A stretch of DNA of 64,000 nucleotides from Pseudomonas sp. Tri1. Its GTDB lineage: Bacteria > Pseudomonadota > Gammaproteobacteria > Pseudomonadales > Pseudomonadaceae. The position numbers were made by a program, and so were the translations under genes. Location: contig NZ_CP072913.1 in assembly GCF_017968885.1 (NCBI RefSeq), positions 1,782,001 to 1,846,000 on the forward strand, written 5' to 3'. Position 1 is the first letter of the stretch; every line of letters starts with the position of its first letter. Shown in pieces: positions 28,692 through 37,602 of this stretch. The notes under the pieces are model-generated. The model was given only the letters and a program-made list of their open reading frames with translations. It did not search any database and was not told the origin of the DNA.

Positions 28692-29141
28692 ATGGCCACG
28701 AGTCGTGCGGCGCGCCTGGCGCCGGTGGTGGACATGGCGGAAAAAGCCGAGAAAACCGCTGTCCAGCGGCTGGCCTATTTCCAGGGGCAGGTCAAAGTGG
28801 CCGAGAGCAAACTGGCCGACCTGGAGAACTTCCGTCTCGAATATCAAGAACAATGGATTGCCCGTGGCAGCCATGGCGTTTCCGGGCAATGGTTGCTGGG
28901 GTATCAAGGGTTTCTTGCGCAGTTGGGCACGGCTATCGACCAGCAACGCCAGAGTCTGAATTGGCACCAGAACAACCTGGAAAAGGCCCGCCAGAGCTGG
29001 CAAGAAGCTTTCGCTCGGGTCGAAGGGCTGCGCAAACTGGTGCAGCGCTATATCGATGAGGCGCGGCAATTGGAGGACAAGCGCGAGCAAAAGCTGCTGG
29101 ATGAGTTGTCCCAGCGTTTGCCGCGTCAGGATCCGTACTAG
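28692..29141 (+). CDS. fliJ: Flagellar export protein FliJ
   Basis: FliJ is the coiled-coil stalk of the export ATPase. The 149-aa product is almost entirely helical and charged (VQRLAYFQGQVKVAESKLAD), with a long C-terminal coiled coil ending DELSQRLPRQDPY. It is the last gene of the fliE operon, 103 bases before hsbA. Confidence 0.93.
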   Translation: MATSRAARLAPVVDMAEKAEKTAVQRLAYFQGQVKVAESKLADLENFRLEYQEQWIARGSHGVSGQWLLGYQGFLAQLGTAIDQQRQSLNWHQNNLEKARQSWQEAFARVEGLRKLVQRYIDEARQLEDKREQKLLDELSQRLPRQDPY

Positions 29142-29244
29142 TCATGCAGCCAGATTTTTGTCGGATGATTGCTCCAAAACCTTGCTCGTACCTCTACCAG
29201 GTGCTAAACCTTGTACACGTATGTCCATGACAAGGAAGCCAACT

Positions 29245-29550
29245 ATGTCAGTTGTTACCGAAGTATCCGAACATGGGAAAAAACTGACGATTTCGGTCGA
29301 GGGTCGATTCGATTTCGGACGGCACCAGGAGTTTCGTGAGTCTTACGAGAGACTCAATACGATACCCGACTCCATCGTGGTGGACTTGAAGAAAGCCACT
29401 TATCTCGACAGTTCTGCCTTGGGCATGCTCTTGCTATTGCGTGACTATGCCGGTGGCGACGAGTCAGATATCCGGGTTGTCAACAGCAGCAGTGACGTGA
29501 AGAAAATCCTCGCGATCTCCAACTTCGACAAGCTGTTCGACATCAGTTGA
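29245..29550 (+). CDS. hsbA: STAS-domain anti-sigma factor antagonist HsbA
   Basis: A single STAS domain of 101 aa. The phosphorylatable serine is Ser56 in YLDSSALGMLLLL, the same number known for P. aeruginosa HsbA. There, HsbA is phosphorylated or dephosphorylated by HsbR and then binds FlgM or a diguanylate cyclase, so balancing swimming and biofilm. AAGGAAG lies 6 bases before ATG 29245; in-frame ATGs at 29221 and 29227 lack an RBS. Its stop overlaps the region of the hsbR start. In P. aeruginosa these genes are near flgM; here they sit between fliJ and fliK. Confidence 0.9.
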   Translation: MSVVTEVSEHGKKLTISVEGRFDFGRHQEFRESYERLNTIPDSIVVDLKKATYLDSSALGMLLLLRDYAGGDESDIRVVNSSSDVKKILAISNFDKLFDIS

Positions 29551-29555
29551 TCGCT

Positions 29556-31259
29556 ATGCAACCGCCGGAGCCGCTGACCGTCCTGATTGCCGAGGACAGC
29601 GCCGCTGATCGCCTCCTGCTGTCAACCATCGTTCGTCGCCAGGGTCATCAGGTCCTGACTGCCGCTGACGGTGCCGAGGCAGTCGAGGTTTATCGCCAGC
29701 AGCGTCCGCACCTGGTGCTGATGGACGCCATGATGCCGGTGATGGACGGTTTTGAAGCCGCGCAGCAGATCAAGCAATTGGCCGGTGAGCAACTGGTCCC
29801 GATCATTTTTCTGACGTCACTGACCGAAAGCGAAGCCCTGGCCCGTTGCCTGGAGGCTGGCGGTGACGATTTCCTGGCCAAACCCTATAACCAGGTGATC
29901 CTGGCCGCCAAGATCAAGGCCATGGACCGCTTGCGTCGGTTGCAGGCCACCGTCGTGGAACAGCGTGACCAGATCGCCCGGCACCATGACTACCTGCTCA
30001 ACGAGCAGCGGGTCGCCAAGGCCGTGTTCGACAAAATCGCCCATTCCGGTTGCCTGAGCGCGCCGAACATCCGTTACCTGCAATCGCCCTATGCCTTGTT
30101 CAACGGCGATTTGCTGCTGGCGGCTTTCAATCCGGCCGGCGACATGCACGTCCTGCTGGGGGATTTCACCGGACACGGTCTGCCGGCGGCGGTCGGCGCG
30201 ATGCCGCTGGCGGAAGTGTTCTATGGGATGACGGCCAAAGGCTACGGCCTGGCGCAGATCCTGCGGGAGATGAATGCCAAGCTCAAACGCATCCTGCCGG
30301 TGGATATGTTCTGTTGCGCGACGCTGTTGTGCCTGAGCTTCGAGCGCTGCACGGTGGAAATCTGGAACGGCGGCATGCCCGATGGTTATCTGCATGACAG
30401 CCTCACCGGCATGCGCACGCCATTGCCGGCGCGCCACCTGCCGTTGGGCGTGCTCAAGCCGCAGTTATTCGATGACCGCACCGAGGTGCACCCCATGTCT
30501 CTGGGTGACCGGGTATTCCTGCTATCCGATGGCGTGATCGAAACCAGCGACGACAACGACCAGCCGTTTGGCGTGGAGGGGTTGCAGCAGGTGTTCGCGG
30601 CCAACCGTGAGCCTGACCGTCTTTTCGAGGATATCCAGCAGGCGCTGCGAGACTTTCGTGGCGAGTCACGGGACGACTTCAGCATGGTGGAAGTGCGTCT
30701 GGTCGCGCCAGGGCAACTCAACCCGCCGCCGCCGGTCTATTCCGATAGTGGTCAGTCCAGCCCGCTGGACTGGTCGGTGAGCTTCGAGTTTCGAGCGCAG
30801 ACCCTCAAACGGTTCAACCCCATGCCCTACCTGTTGCAGTTGCTGCTTGAGGTTCATGGGCTCAGGGCCCAGAGTGGGGCGCTGTACAGCGTAATGTCGG
30901 AGCTTTATTCCAATGCGCTGGAGCATGGTGTGCTGGGGCTCGATTCAAGCATCAAGCATGACGCGTCGGGTTTCGCGCGTTACTACAGCGAGCGCAACAC
31001 GCGCCTGGAGGAGCTGAGTGATGGTCACGTGCGAGTACACTTGCATGTCACGCCTCATGGCGACGGTGGCCGCCTGGCAATTGAAGTCGAAGACAGCGGC
31101 GAGGGTTTCGATGTTGCCAAGGTGTTGGCACGACCACTGGACAGCGATCGGTTGTCGGGGCGCGGCGTGAGCCTGGTACGCCAGTTGAGCCATCAGGCCT
31201 GCTGGTCCGACGATGGTCGTAGTGCGCGCGTGGAGTTTTTCTGGGAGGCTCTGGCATAA
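29556..31259 (+). CDS. hsbR: Response regulator with PP2C phosphatase and anti-sigma kinase domains HsbR
   Basis: A three-domain protein of 567 aa. Residues 1-125 are a receiver domain with Asp57 in LVLMDAMMPVMDG. Residues about 180-385 are a SpoIIE/PP2C-type phosphatase (GDFTGHGLPAA, LLSDGVIETSDD). Residues about 425-565 are an HATPase anti-sigma-type kinase (SELYSNALEHG, SGRGVSLVRQL). It acts on the Ser of HsbA and is controlled by phosphate from HptB. I prefer ATG 29556; a TTG at 29547 overlapping the hsbA stop is possible. The order hsbA-hsbR-hptB is that of a single operon. Confidence 0.92.
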   Translation: MQPPEPLTVLIAEDSAADRLLLSTIVRRQGHQVLTAADGAEAVEVYRQQRPHLVLMDAMMPVMDGFEAAQQIKQLAGEQLVPIIFLTSLTESEALARCLEAGGDDFLAKPYNQVILAAKIKAMDRLRRLQATVVEQRDQIARHHDYLLNEQRVAKAVFDKIAHSGCLSAPNIRYLQSPYALFNGDLLLAAFNPAGDMHVLLGDFTGHGLPAAVGAMPLAEVFYGMTAKGYGLAQILREMNAKLKRILPVDMFCCATLLCLSFERCTVEIWNGGMPDGYLHDSLTGMRTPLPARHLPLGVLKPQLFDDRTEVHPMSLGDRVFLLSDGVIETSDDNDQPFGVEGLQQVFAANREPDRLFEDIQQALRDFRGESRDDFSMVEVRLVAPGQLNPPPPVYSDSGQSSPLDWSVSFEFRAQTLKRFNPMPYLLQLLLEVHGLRAQSGALYSVMSELYSNALEHGVLGLDSSIKHDASGFARYYSERNTRLEELSDGHVRVHLHVTPHGDGGRLAIEVEDSGEGFDVAKVLARPLDSDRLSGRGVSLVRQLSHQACWSDDGRSARVEFFWEALA

Positions 31260-31290
31260 TCGGGGCCATTCTTGATCAGGGAGCGAACAA

Positions 31291-31635
31291 GTGAGTGAGA
31301 TTCATCTGGACCGCGATGTGCTTAGCACATTGAAGGAAGTCATGGAGGATGGGTATCTGGAGTTGCTGGATACTTTTCTCAACGATTCCGAAGCACGCCT
31401 GCGTGTGCTGCATGAAGCCCGGGACGCTGAAAAACTGAGCGCCACGGCCCATAGCTTCAAGGGCAGCAGCAGTAATATGGGCGCGATCCGTTTGGCCGAG
31501 CTGTGTGCAGAGTTGGAGCAGCGCGCCAAGCAGCCGTCATTGGGCGGCATCGAGAAACTGGTCAGCGAAATCGACAGCGAGTTTGCTCATGTTCGAAATC
31601 TTTGCAGGGAAGAGCGTGAAGGCTTCCACTGCTGA
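31291..31635 (+). CDS. hptB: Histidine phosphotransfer protein HptB
   Basis: A stand-alone Hpt domain of 114 aa. The phosphorylated His is His54 in TAHSFKGSSSNMGA. In P. aeruginosa HptB takes phosphate from several hybrid kinases and passes it to HsbR. It starts with GTG preceded by GGGAGCG. The gene follows hsbR by 31 bases and precedes fliK, with a sigma-54 promoter match between. Confidence 0.9.
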   Translation: MSEIHLDRDVLSTLKEVMEDGYLELLDTFLNDSEARLRVLHEARDAEKLSATAHSFKGSSSNMGAIRLAELCAELEQRAKQPSLGGIEKLVSEIDSEFAHVRNLCREEREGFHC

Positions 31636-31657
31636 GAATTCATCGCTTTTCATCCGT

Positions 31658-31673
31658 TGGCCCGCCCCTTGCA
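31658..31673 (+). promoter_or_regulatory. Sigma-54 promoter of fliK
   Basis: TGGCCCG-CCCC-TTGCA has the GG and GC of the -24/-12 element at exact spacing. It lies 51 bases before fliK and separates its expression from the hsb module. Confidence 0.8.
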
Positions 31674-31723
31674 TTGCCTTCTCTCGACTGGACCTATGAT
31701 TCCAGTGCAGCGGAGATCCTTTT

Positions 31724-33097
31724 ATGCCCGTCACGCCCAATTCATTGCTTCAGGCCACTGCCCAGGCCAAGCCCCAGGCCACCGTCAATTCACCGGCAGC
31801 GGCCCCGGACCTCGGGAATAAAGCCTCCAACTTCGCGCAGGTCTTCGCCCAGCAGGCGCCCGTCAAATCGTCGGCGGCCCCTGAGCCAGCGATTAAACCG
31901 ATGCGTGACAAGACTTCCGATACCCCTGTCAAAAAGGACGACGGCAACGAAACCGCTGCCGCCTCGGAACCGACGGTTGCCGATAGCGGCAAACCCTTGC
32001 CCGCCGACAAACCTGCCACTGCCGACGACAAGACCGCCAGTGACAACAGCGACGACAGCGACGACACAGCTCAAACCCCGGTCGCGGAGGCTGCCCCTGC
32101 CGACCCGACACTTGATCCTGCGTTGTTGCCCGAGGTGGTCGCGCCGGTCGCTGCCCCCGAGCCGGCCCCGGCGCCGGTGGTGGTCGCCCCTGATACCCAG
32201 GTAACGTCCCTGGTGGCGGCTGCGGTCGCGCCGTTGACGCCAGCTGCCGCCCCCGCGGTCGATCCAGGGTTCGATCCGCAGGCCGATCCGCTCGACGCAT
32301 TGCCGGCCTTGCGCTTGGCGATGGAGCAGAGCGGTCATGTTTCCGCTTCCAGCCAGGCGCAGTCCAAAAACGCTGCGTCAGCCTCGCTCGACGGTGAGCC
32401 AACCTCGGCCCAGACCTTCGCCGCCGGCATGGCGAGCATGCTCACTGTGCAAGCTGATCAGAACAGCACCGACCTCGGCAGCCAGGGCGGTGATAAAGCG
32501 TTCAGCGGCTTGATCAGCGACGGCCTCAAGGACCTTACCGCGGCTTCCAGTGATACCCGCGTGGACGATTTCGCCAACCGCCTGGCGGCACTGACCCAGG
32601 CTGCCACGCCAAAAACCGCTAACGCGGTGCCGGTCAACCAACCTATCGCGATGAATCAGAGTGGTTGGACCGAAGAAGTGGTCAACCGGGTGATGTACCT
32701 GTCCAGTGTCAATCTCAAGGCGGCCGACATCCAGTTGCAGCCCGCCGAACTTGGGCGCCTGGATATCCGGGTGAACATGGTTCCAGACCAGCAGACCCAG
32801 GTCACGTTCATGAGCGCCCATCCCGGCGTTCGCGAAGCCCTGGAAGGCCAGATGCATCGCCTGCGGGACAGTTTTGCCCAGCAGGGCATGGGCCAGGTCG
32901 ACGTCAATGTGTCCGATCAGTCTCGCGGTTCGCAGAACTCGGAGCAACAAGCGCAGCAGCAGGCCCAGGCCGGACGTACCACGTCGGGCGGTGGGCGAGT
33001 GGACTCGGTGGAGGAAAGCCTGCCGGCCAGCGTCGCTGAAGTGGCGGCCAGTACCACCAGCGTCATTGGTTCCAGCGCGGTCGACTACTACGCCTGA
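31724..33097 (+). CDS. fliK: Flagellar hook-length control protein FliK
   Basis: FliK measures hook length and triggers the export switch through FlhB. The 457-aa product has a long low-complexity Ala/Pro/Asp N-terminal ruler region (about 1-230) and a C-terminal Flg_hook domain (about 310-410) with VNLKAADIQLQPAELGRLD and QVTFMSAHPGVREALEGQM. The tail is Gln-rich. GGAG lies before ATG 31724. A second FliK-like gene lies on the minus strand at 53850-55418. Confidence 0.93.
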   Translation: MPVTPNSLLQATAQAKPQATVNSPAAAPDLGNKASNFAQVFAQQAPVKSSAAPEPAIKPMRDKTSDTPVKKDDGNETAAASEPTVADSGKPLPADKPATADDKTASDNSDDSDDTAQTPVAEAAPADPTLDPALLPEVVAPVAAPEPAPAPVVVAPDTQVTSLVAAAVAPLTPAAAPAVDPGFDPQADPLDALPALRLAMEQSGHVSASSQAQSKNAASASLDGEPTSAQTFAAGMASMLTVQADQNSTDLGSQGGDKAFSGLISDGLKDLTAASSDTRVDDFANRLAALTQAATPKTANAVPVNQPIAMNQSGWTEEVVNRVMYLSSVNLKAADIQLQPAELGRLDIRVNMVPDQQTQVTFMSAHPGVREALEGQMHRLRDSFAQQGMGQVDVNVSDQSRGSQNSEQQAQQQAQAGRTTSGGGRVDSVEESLPASVAEVAASTTSVIGSSAVDYYA

Positions 33098-33115
33098 TCC
33101 AATGATGTCCCCTCC

Positions 33116-33203
33116 TGTGGGAGCGGGCTTGCTCGCGAAGCGGTGTGTCAGTCGACAGTATTGTTAACTGACACTCCGCTTCGCGAGCAAGCCCGCTCCC
33201 ACA
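33116..33203. repeat. REP-type inverted repeat pair (fliK-fliL gap)
   Basis: TGTGGGAGCGGGCTTGCTCG, continuing CGAAGCGG, is mirrored perfectly by CCGCTTCG and CGAGCAAGCCCGCTCCCACA around a 32-base centre. It is a classic Pseudomonas REPIN, between the fliK stop and the fliL promoter match. Confidence 0.92.
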
Positions 33204-33252
33204 TTGGTTTATGGCGTTCTAGAGATTGCATCTGACCCCGTCCTTCCTCTTC

Positions 33253-33268
33253 TGGCATAACACTTGCT
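33253..33268 (+). promoter_or_regulatory. Sigma-54 promoter of the fliL operon
   Basis: TGGCATA-ACAC-TTGCT keeps both invariant dinucleotides at correct spacing. It is 52 bases before fliL and is the probable start of the fliLMNOPQR-flhB transcript. Confidence 0.82.
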
Positions 33269-33319
33269 CCAGCCTTGCCGTGCAACAGTGAAAACCCCGA
33301 TTAGTGACGGATTATTGGC

Positions 33320-33823
33320 ATGGCGAAGAGTGAAGCAGCAGCTGTAAAAGACCCTGCAACCAAAGGCAAACTCAAGCTGATCATCGTGATCGTGGTGGGC
33401 TTGCTCCTGGCGATCGGTGTGTCCGTGGGGGCGACCTGGTATTTCATGCACAGCGCTCAAAGCAAGCCAGCGGCGTCGGTCGAAGCGGCGCCGGTGGGCA
33501 AACAGCCGGCGATTTTCGAACCAATGGCGCCGGCCTTCGTGGCCAACTACACCCAGAATGGTCGCCAACGCTACATGCAGGTGAGCATCACCTTGTTGGG
33601 CCGCAACCAGGCTGACCTGGAGGCGCTGCGGGTGCACATGCCGCTGATCCGCAATAACCTGGTGATGCTGTTTTCCGGACAGAATTTCGACACCCTGGCC
33701 ACTCCGGTCGGCCAGGAAATGCTGCGTCAGAAAGCTACGGCCAGCGTGCAGGAAGTGGCTCAGAAAGAGCTCGGCAAAGTGGTGATCGAACAGTTGCTTT
33801 TCACTAACTTCGTATTGCAGTAG
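33320..33823 (+). CDS. fliL: Flagellar basal body-associated protein FliL
   Basis: FliL surrounds the stator and supports torque. The 167-aa product has a short cytoplasmic N-terminus, one membrane helix (about 19-43, LIIVIVVGLLLAIGVSVGAT) and a periplasmic domain with the FliL pattern (RYMQVSITLLGRN, LRVHMPLIRNNLVMLFS, TNFVLQ at the end). First gene of its operon, 9 bases before fliM. Confidence 0.95.
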   Translation: MAKSEAAAVKDPATKGKLKLIIVIVVGLLLAIGVSVGATWYFMHSAQSKPAASVEAAPVGKQPAIFEPMAPAFVANYTQNGRQRYMQVSITLLGRNQADLEALRVHMPLIRNNLVMLFSGQNFDTLATPVGQEMLRQKATASVQEVAQKELGKVVIEQLLFTNFVLQ

Positions 33824-33832
33824 GAACACGAC

Positions 33833-34801
33833 ATGGCCGTGCAGGACCTGTTGTCCCAGGACGAAATCGACGCGCTGTTGCATGGTGTCGACGATGGCCT
33901 GGTGCAAACCGAAAACGCTGCTGAACCGGGCAGCGTCAAAAGCTACGACCTGACCAGCCAGGATCGCATCGTTCGCGGACGGATGCCGACCCTGGAAATG
34001 ATCAACGAGCGTTTCGCCCGGTACACCCGCATCAGCATGTTCAACATGCTGCGCCGCTCGGCCGATGTGGCCGTGGGGGGCGTGCAGGTGATGAAGTTCG
34101 GTGAGTACGTACACTCGCTGTACGTGCCTACCAGCCTCAACCTGGTGAAGATCAAGCCGCTGCGCGGTACGGCGCTGTTCATCCTCGACGCCAAGCTGGT
34201 GTTCAAGCTGGTGGATAACTTTTTTGGCGGCGACGGTCGTCACGCCAAGATCGAAGGGCGGGAATTCACCCCGACCGAGTTGCGAGTGGTACGCATGGTG
34301 CTGGAACAGGCCTTTGTCGATTTGAAGGAGGCCTGGCAGGCGATCATGGAAGTGAACTTCGAGTACATCAACTCGGAAGTGAACCCGGCCATGGCCAACA
34401 TCGTCGGCCCAAGCGAAGCCATTGTGGTCTCGACTTTCCATATTGAACTCGACGGTGGTGGCGGCGACCTGCACGTGACCATGCCGTACTCGATGATCGA
34501 ACCGGTGCGCGAAATGCTCGACGCCGGTTTCCAGTCGGATCTCGACGACCAGGACGAGCGCTGGATCAACGCTTTGCGCCAGGACGTGCTGGATGTCGAC
34601 GTGCCGATCGGCGCGACGGTCGCCCGGCGCCAGCTGCGCCTGCGAGACATTCTGCACATGCAGCCGGGTGACATCATCCCCGTGGAAATGCCTGAAGACA
34701 TGATCATGCGCGCCAATGGCGTGCCGGCCTTCAAGGTCAAGATGGGCTCTCACAAAGGCAACCTGGCGTTGCAGGTGATAGAGCCGATCGAACGCCGCTG
34801 A
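33833..34801 (+). CDS. fliM: Flagellar motor switch protein FliM
   Basis: FliM is the C-ring protein that receives CheY-P. The 322-aa product has the N-terminal CheY-binding peptide LSQDEIDALLHG (residues 6-17), the middle CheC-like domain and a C-terminal SpoA domain. TAGGAA lies before ATG 33833. It precedes fliN by 72 bases. Confidence 0.97.
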   Translation: MAVQDLLSQDEIDALLHGVDDGLVQTENAAEPGSVKSYDLTSQDRIVRGRMPTLEMINERFARYTRISMFNMLRRSADVAVGGVQVMKFGEYVHSLYVPTSLNLVKIKPLRGTALFILDAKLVFKLVDNFFGGDGRHAKIEGREFTPTELRVVRMVLEQAFVDLKEAWQAIMEVNFEYINSEVNPAMANIVGPSEAIVVSTFHIELDGGGGDLHVTMPYSMIEPVREMLDAGFQSDLDDQDERWINALRQDVLDVDVPIGATVARRQLRLRDILHMQPGDIIPVEMPEDMIMRANGVPAFKVKMGSHKGNLALQVIEPIERR

Positions 34802-34873
34802 GCGGTGTCGAACTCCTTAAGTTTGTAACGGATTTTACGTTTTCAACTGATTTTTGCCCGCCGAGGACACATG

Positions 34874-35332
34874 ATGGCTGACGATATGAATACCCAGGAT
34901 GACCAGGCGCTGGCCGACGAATGGGCCGCGGCCCTGGAAGAAACCGGCGATGCCGGGCAGGCTGACATCGACGCCTTGCTGGCGGCCGATACCGGCGCCC
35001 ACGCCTCCAGCCGCCTGCAGATGGAAGAGTTTGGCAGCGTGCCGAAGAGTCATGAGCCGGTGACGCTCGATGGCCCCAACCTGGATGTGATCCTTGACAT
35101 CCCGGTGTCGATTTCCATGGAAGTGGGCAGCACCGACATCAACATTCGCAACCTGCTGCAGCTCAACCAGGGTTCTGTGATCGAACTGGATCGCCTGGCT
35201 GGTGAGCCACTGGACGTGTTGGTCAATGGCACCCTGATCGCCCATGGCGAAGTGGTGGTGGTCAACGAGAAGTTCGGCATCCGCCTGACGGACGTGATCA
35301 GCCCGAGCGAACGCATCAAGAAGCTGCGCTGA
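34874..35332 (+). CDS. fliN: Flagellar motor switch protein FliN
   Basis: FliN completes the C ring and is a docking point for export substrates. The product is 152 aa from ATG 34874, which is 6 bases after GAGGA; ATG 34871 is three bases earlier and is the alternative. The N-terminal 65 residues are acidic (DDQALADEWAAALEETGDAG). The C-terminal SpoA domain has VNGTLIAHGEVVVVNEKFGI and RLTDVISPSERIKKL. The stop abuts the GTG start of fliO. Confidence 0.95.
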   Translation: MADDMNTQDDQALADEWAAALEETGDAGQADIDALLAADTGAHASSRLQMEEFGSVPKSHEPVTLDGPNLDVILDIPVSISMEVGSTDINIRNLLQLNQGSVIELDRLAGEPLDVLVNGTLIAHGEVVVVNEKFGIRLTDVISPSERIKKLR

Positions 35333-35770
35333 GTGAAAAGTTTCTTCGCAGCAGCCTTGATGCTGCCGTTCAGTGTGCTGGCGGCCGAACCGGTTGCCAC
35401 TGCGGCCGTTGCGTCGGCAACAGGCAGTGGGATGGCCGGGCAATTGGCGCAACTGGTGCTGGGCCTGCTGCTGGTACTGGGCTTGATCTTCTTCCTGGCC
35501 TGGCTATTGCGGCGCGTGCAACAGGCGGGGCCGGCCGGCAAAGGGCAGGTCATCGACATCGTCGGTTCCCGCGCGCTTGGCCCGCGAGACCGGCTGGTGC
35601 TGGTGCAGGTCGGTAACGAGCAGATCCTGCTGGGCTTGAGCCCGGGCACCATTACTGCGTTGCACGTCCTCAAGGAACCGGTGCAGATATCCTCTACAGA
35701 GCAGGTCGCCCCCGAATTTGCCCAGCGCCTCATGGAGCTGCTGGGTAAAGATCAGAAGGATAAAAAGTAA
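35333..35770 (+). CDS. fliO: Flagellar export assembly protein FliO
   Basis: FliO helps FliP form the export gate. The 145-aa product has a signal-like first helix, a second membrane helix (about 38-60, [20 protein letters not shown]) and a cytoplasmic domain with a [24 protein letters not shown] segment, typical of FliO. It starts at a GTG next to the fliN stop, and its TAA overlaps the fliP ATG by one base. Confidence 0.93.
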   Translation: MKSFFAAALMLPFSVLAAEPVATAAVASATGSGMAGQLAQLVLGLLLVLGLIFFLAWLLRRVQQAGPAGKGQVIDIVGSRALGPRDRLVLVQVGNEQILLGLSPGTITALHVLKEPVQISSTEQVAPEFAQRLMELLGKDQKDKK

Positions 35771-36519
35771 TGCCGTTGCGCATTCTGTTGGCGTTGGCCC
35801 TGATGCTGGCCGCGCCGTTGGCGTTCGCCGCCGACCCACTGTCGATCCCGGCGATTACCCTGGGCACCAACGCCGAAGGGGCACAGGAATACTCGGTCAG
35901 CCTGCAGATCCTGCTGATCATGACTGCGCTGAGTTTCATCCCGGCGTTTGTCATGCTGATGACCAGCTTCACTCGGATCATCATTGTCTTTTCGATCCTG
36001 CGCCAAGCCCTGGGTCTGCAACAGACGCCGTCGAACCAGATCCTCACCGGCATGGCGCTGTTTCTGACCATGTTCATCATGGCTCCGGTGTTCGACCGGG
36101 TGAACCAGGATGCGCTGCAACCTTACCTGGCGGAAAAACTCACCGCCCAGGATGCCGTGGCCAAGGCCGAGGTGCCGATCAAGGATTTCATGCTGGCCCA
36201 GACCCGCAGCAGCGATCTGGAACTGTTCATGCGCTTGTCCAAGCGCACTGACATCGCCAGCCCCGATCAGGCGCCCTTGACCATCCTGGTGCCGGCGTTC
36301 GTGACATCCGAGCTGAAAACCGCGTTCCAGATCGGCTTCATGATTTTCATCCCGTTCCTGATCATCGACCTGGTGGTCGCCAGTATCCTGATGGCCATGG
36401 GCATGATGATGCTGTCGCCGCTGATCATCTCCCTACCGTTCAAGATCATGTTGTTCGTGCTGGTGGATGGCTGGGCGCTGATCATTGGCACCCTCGCGGG
36501 CAGTTTCGGCGGTGTTTAG
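35770..36519 (+). CDS. fliP: Flagellar export gate protein FliP
   Basis: A core gate protein of the type III export channel. The 249-aa product starts with a cleavable signal peptide ([16 protein letters not shown]) and has four membrane segments. FliP signatures are seen in [20 protein letters not shown] and in [20 protein letters not shown] near the C-terminus. It overlaps fliO by one base and is 23 bases before fliQ. Confidence 0.97.
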   Translation: MPLRILLALALMLAAPLAFAADPLSIPAITLGTNAEGAQEYSVSLQILLIMTALSFIPAFVMLMTSFTRIIIVFSILRQALGLQQTPSNQILTGMALFLTMFIMAPVFDRVNQDALQPYLAEKLTAQDAVAKAEVPIKDFMLAQTRSSDLELFMRLSKRTDIASPDQAPLTILVPAFVTSELKTAFQIGFMIFIPFLIIDLVVASILMAMGMMMLSPLIISLPFKIMLFVLVDGWALIIGTLAGSFGGV

Positions 36520-36542
36520 ACCATTTGTGCGGGTAGGACGAT

Positions 36543-36812
36543 ATGACGCCTGAAGTAGCGGTAGACCTGTTCCGCGAAGCGCTCTGGCTGACGACCATGA
36601 TGGTCGCCATCCTGGTGATCCCCAGCCTGTTGGTGGGGTTGCTGGTGGCCATGTTTCAGGCCGCGACCCAGATCAACGAGCAGACCTTGAGCTTCCTGCC
36701 GCGCCTGCTGGTGATGCTGGTCACGCTGATCGTTGCCGGTCCCTGGCTGGTGCAGACCTTCATGGAATACATCCTGCAGTTGTACGGCAGTATTCCGCAG
36801 TTGATCGGTTGA
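36543..36812 (+). CDS. fliQ: Flagellar export gate protein FliQ
   Basis: An 89-aa membrane protein with two helices (about 16-38 and 52-74). It carries the FliQ pattern VDLFREALWLTTMMVAILVI and QINEQTLSFLPRLL. GTAGGACG lies before the ATG. It lies between fliP and fliR, with 4 bases to the latter. Confidence 0.96.
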   Translation: MTPEVAVDLFREALWLTTMMVAILVIPSLLVGLLVAMFQAATQINEQTLSFLPRLLVMLVTLIVAGPWLVQTFMEYILQLYGSIPQLIG

Positions 36813-36816
36813 TCTG

Positions 36817-37599
36817 ATGTCGATGCTCGCGCTGACGGACACCCAGATCAGTACCTGGGTGGCGTCGTTCATACTGCCGCTGTTTCGCGTCACCGCGGTG
36901 CTGATGAGCATGCCGGTCTTTGGCACGACCCTGGTGCCGACCCGTGTGCGACTGTATTTCGCCCTGGCTATCACGGTGGTCATCGTGCCTGGGTTGCCGC
37001 CGATGCCGCCCGTCAATGCCTTGGATCTCAGTGCCCTGATGCTCATCGCCGAACAGATTCTTATCGGCGTCTTGATGGGCTTTTCGCTGCAGTTGTTTTT
37101 CCAGGCGTTCGTAGTGGCGGGGCAGATCATTTCGATCCAGATGGGCATGGCTTTCGCGTCGATGGTCGACCCCACCAACGGCGTGACGACGGCGGTGATC
37201 GGGCAATTCCTGACCATGTTGGTGACCCTGCTGTTCCTGGCCATGAACGGGCATCTGGTGGTGTTCGAGGTGTTGACCGAGAGCTTCACTACCTTGCCGG
37301 TTGGCAGCGCCTTGCTGGTCAATCATTTCTGGGAGATCGCCGGCAAGCTCGGCTGGGTCCTGGGCGCGGCGATGGTGCTGGTATTGCCAGCGATCACCGC
37401 CCTGCTGGTGGTCAACATTGCCTTTGGCGTGATGACCCGGGCGGCACCGCAACTGAACATTTTCTCCATCGGTTTCCCGCTGATCCTCACGCTGGGCATG
37501 GTGATTTTCTGGATCAGCCTGGGGGATATCCTCAATCAGTACCAGCCGCTGGCCACCCAGGCCTTGCAACTGCTACGCGACATGGCACAGGCACGCTGA
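36817..37599 (+). CDS. fliR: Flagellar export gate protein FliR
   Basis: The third core gate protein, 260 aa with about six membrane helices. Typical parts are LFRVTAVLMSMPVFGTTLVP near the N-terminus and QMGMAFASMVDPTNG in the middle. The start of flhB lies 3 bases after the stop, which suggests coupled translation. Confidence 0.96.
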   Translation: MSMLALTDTQISTWVASFILPLFRVTAVLMSMPVFGTTLVPTRVRLYFALAITVVIVPGLPPMPPVNALDLSALMLIAEQILIGVLMGFSLQLFFQAFVVAGQIISIQMGMAFASMVDPTNGVTTAVIGQFLTMLVTLLFLAMNGHLVVFEVLTESFTTLPVGSALLVNHFWEIAGKLGWVLGAAMVLVLPAITALLVVNIAFGVMTRAAPQLNIFSIGFPLILTLGMVIFWISLGDILNQYQPLATQALQLLRDMAQAR

Positions 37600-37602
37600 A
37601 CC

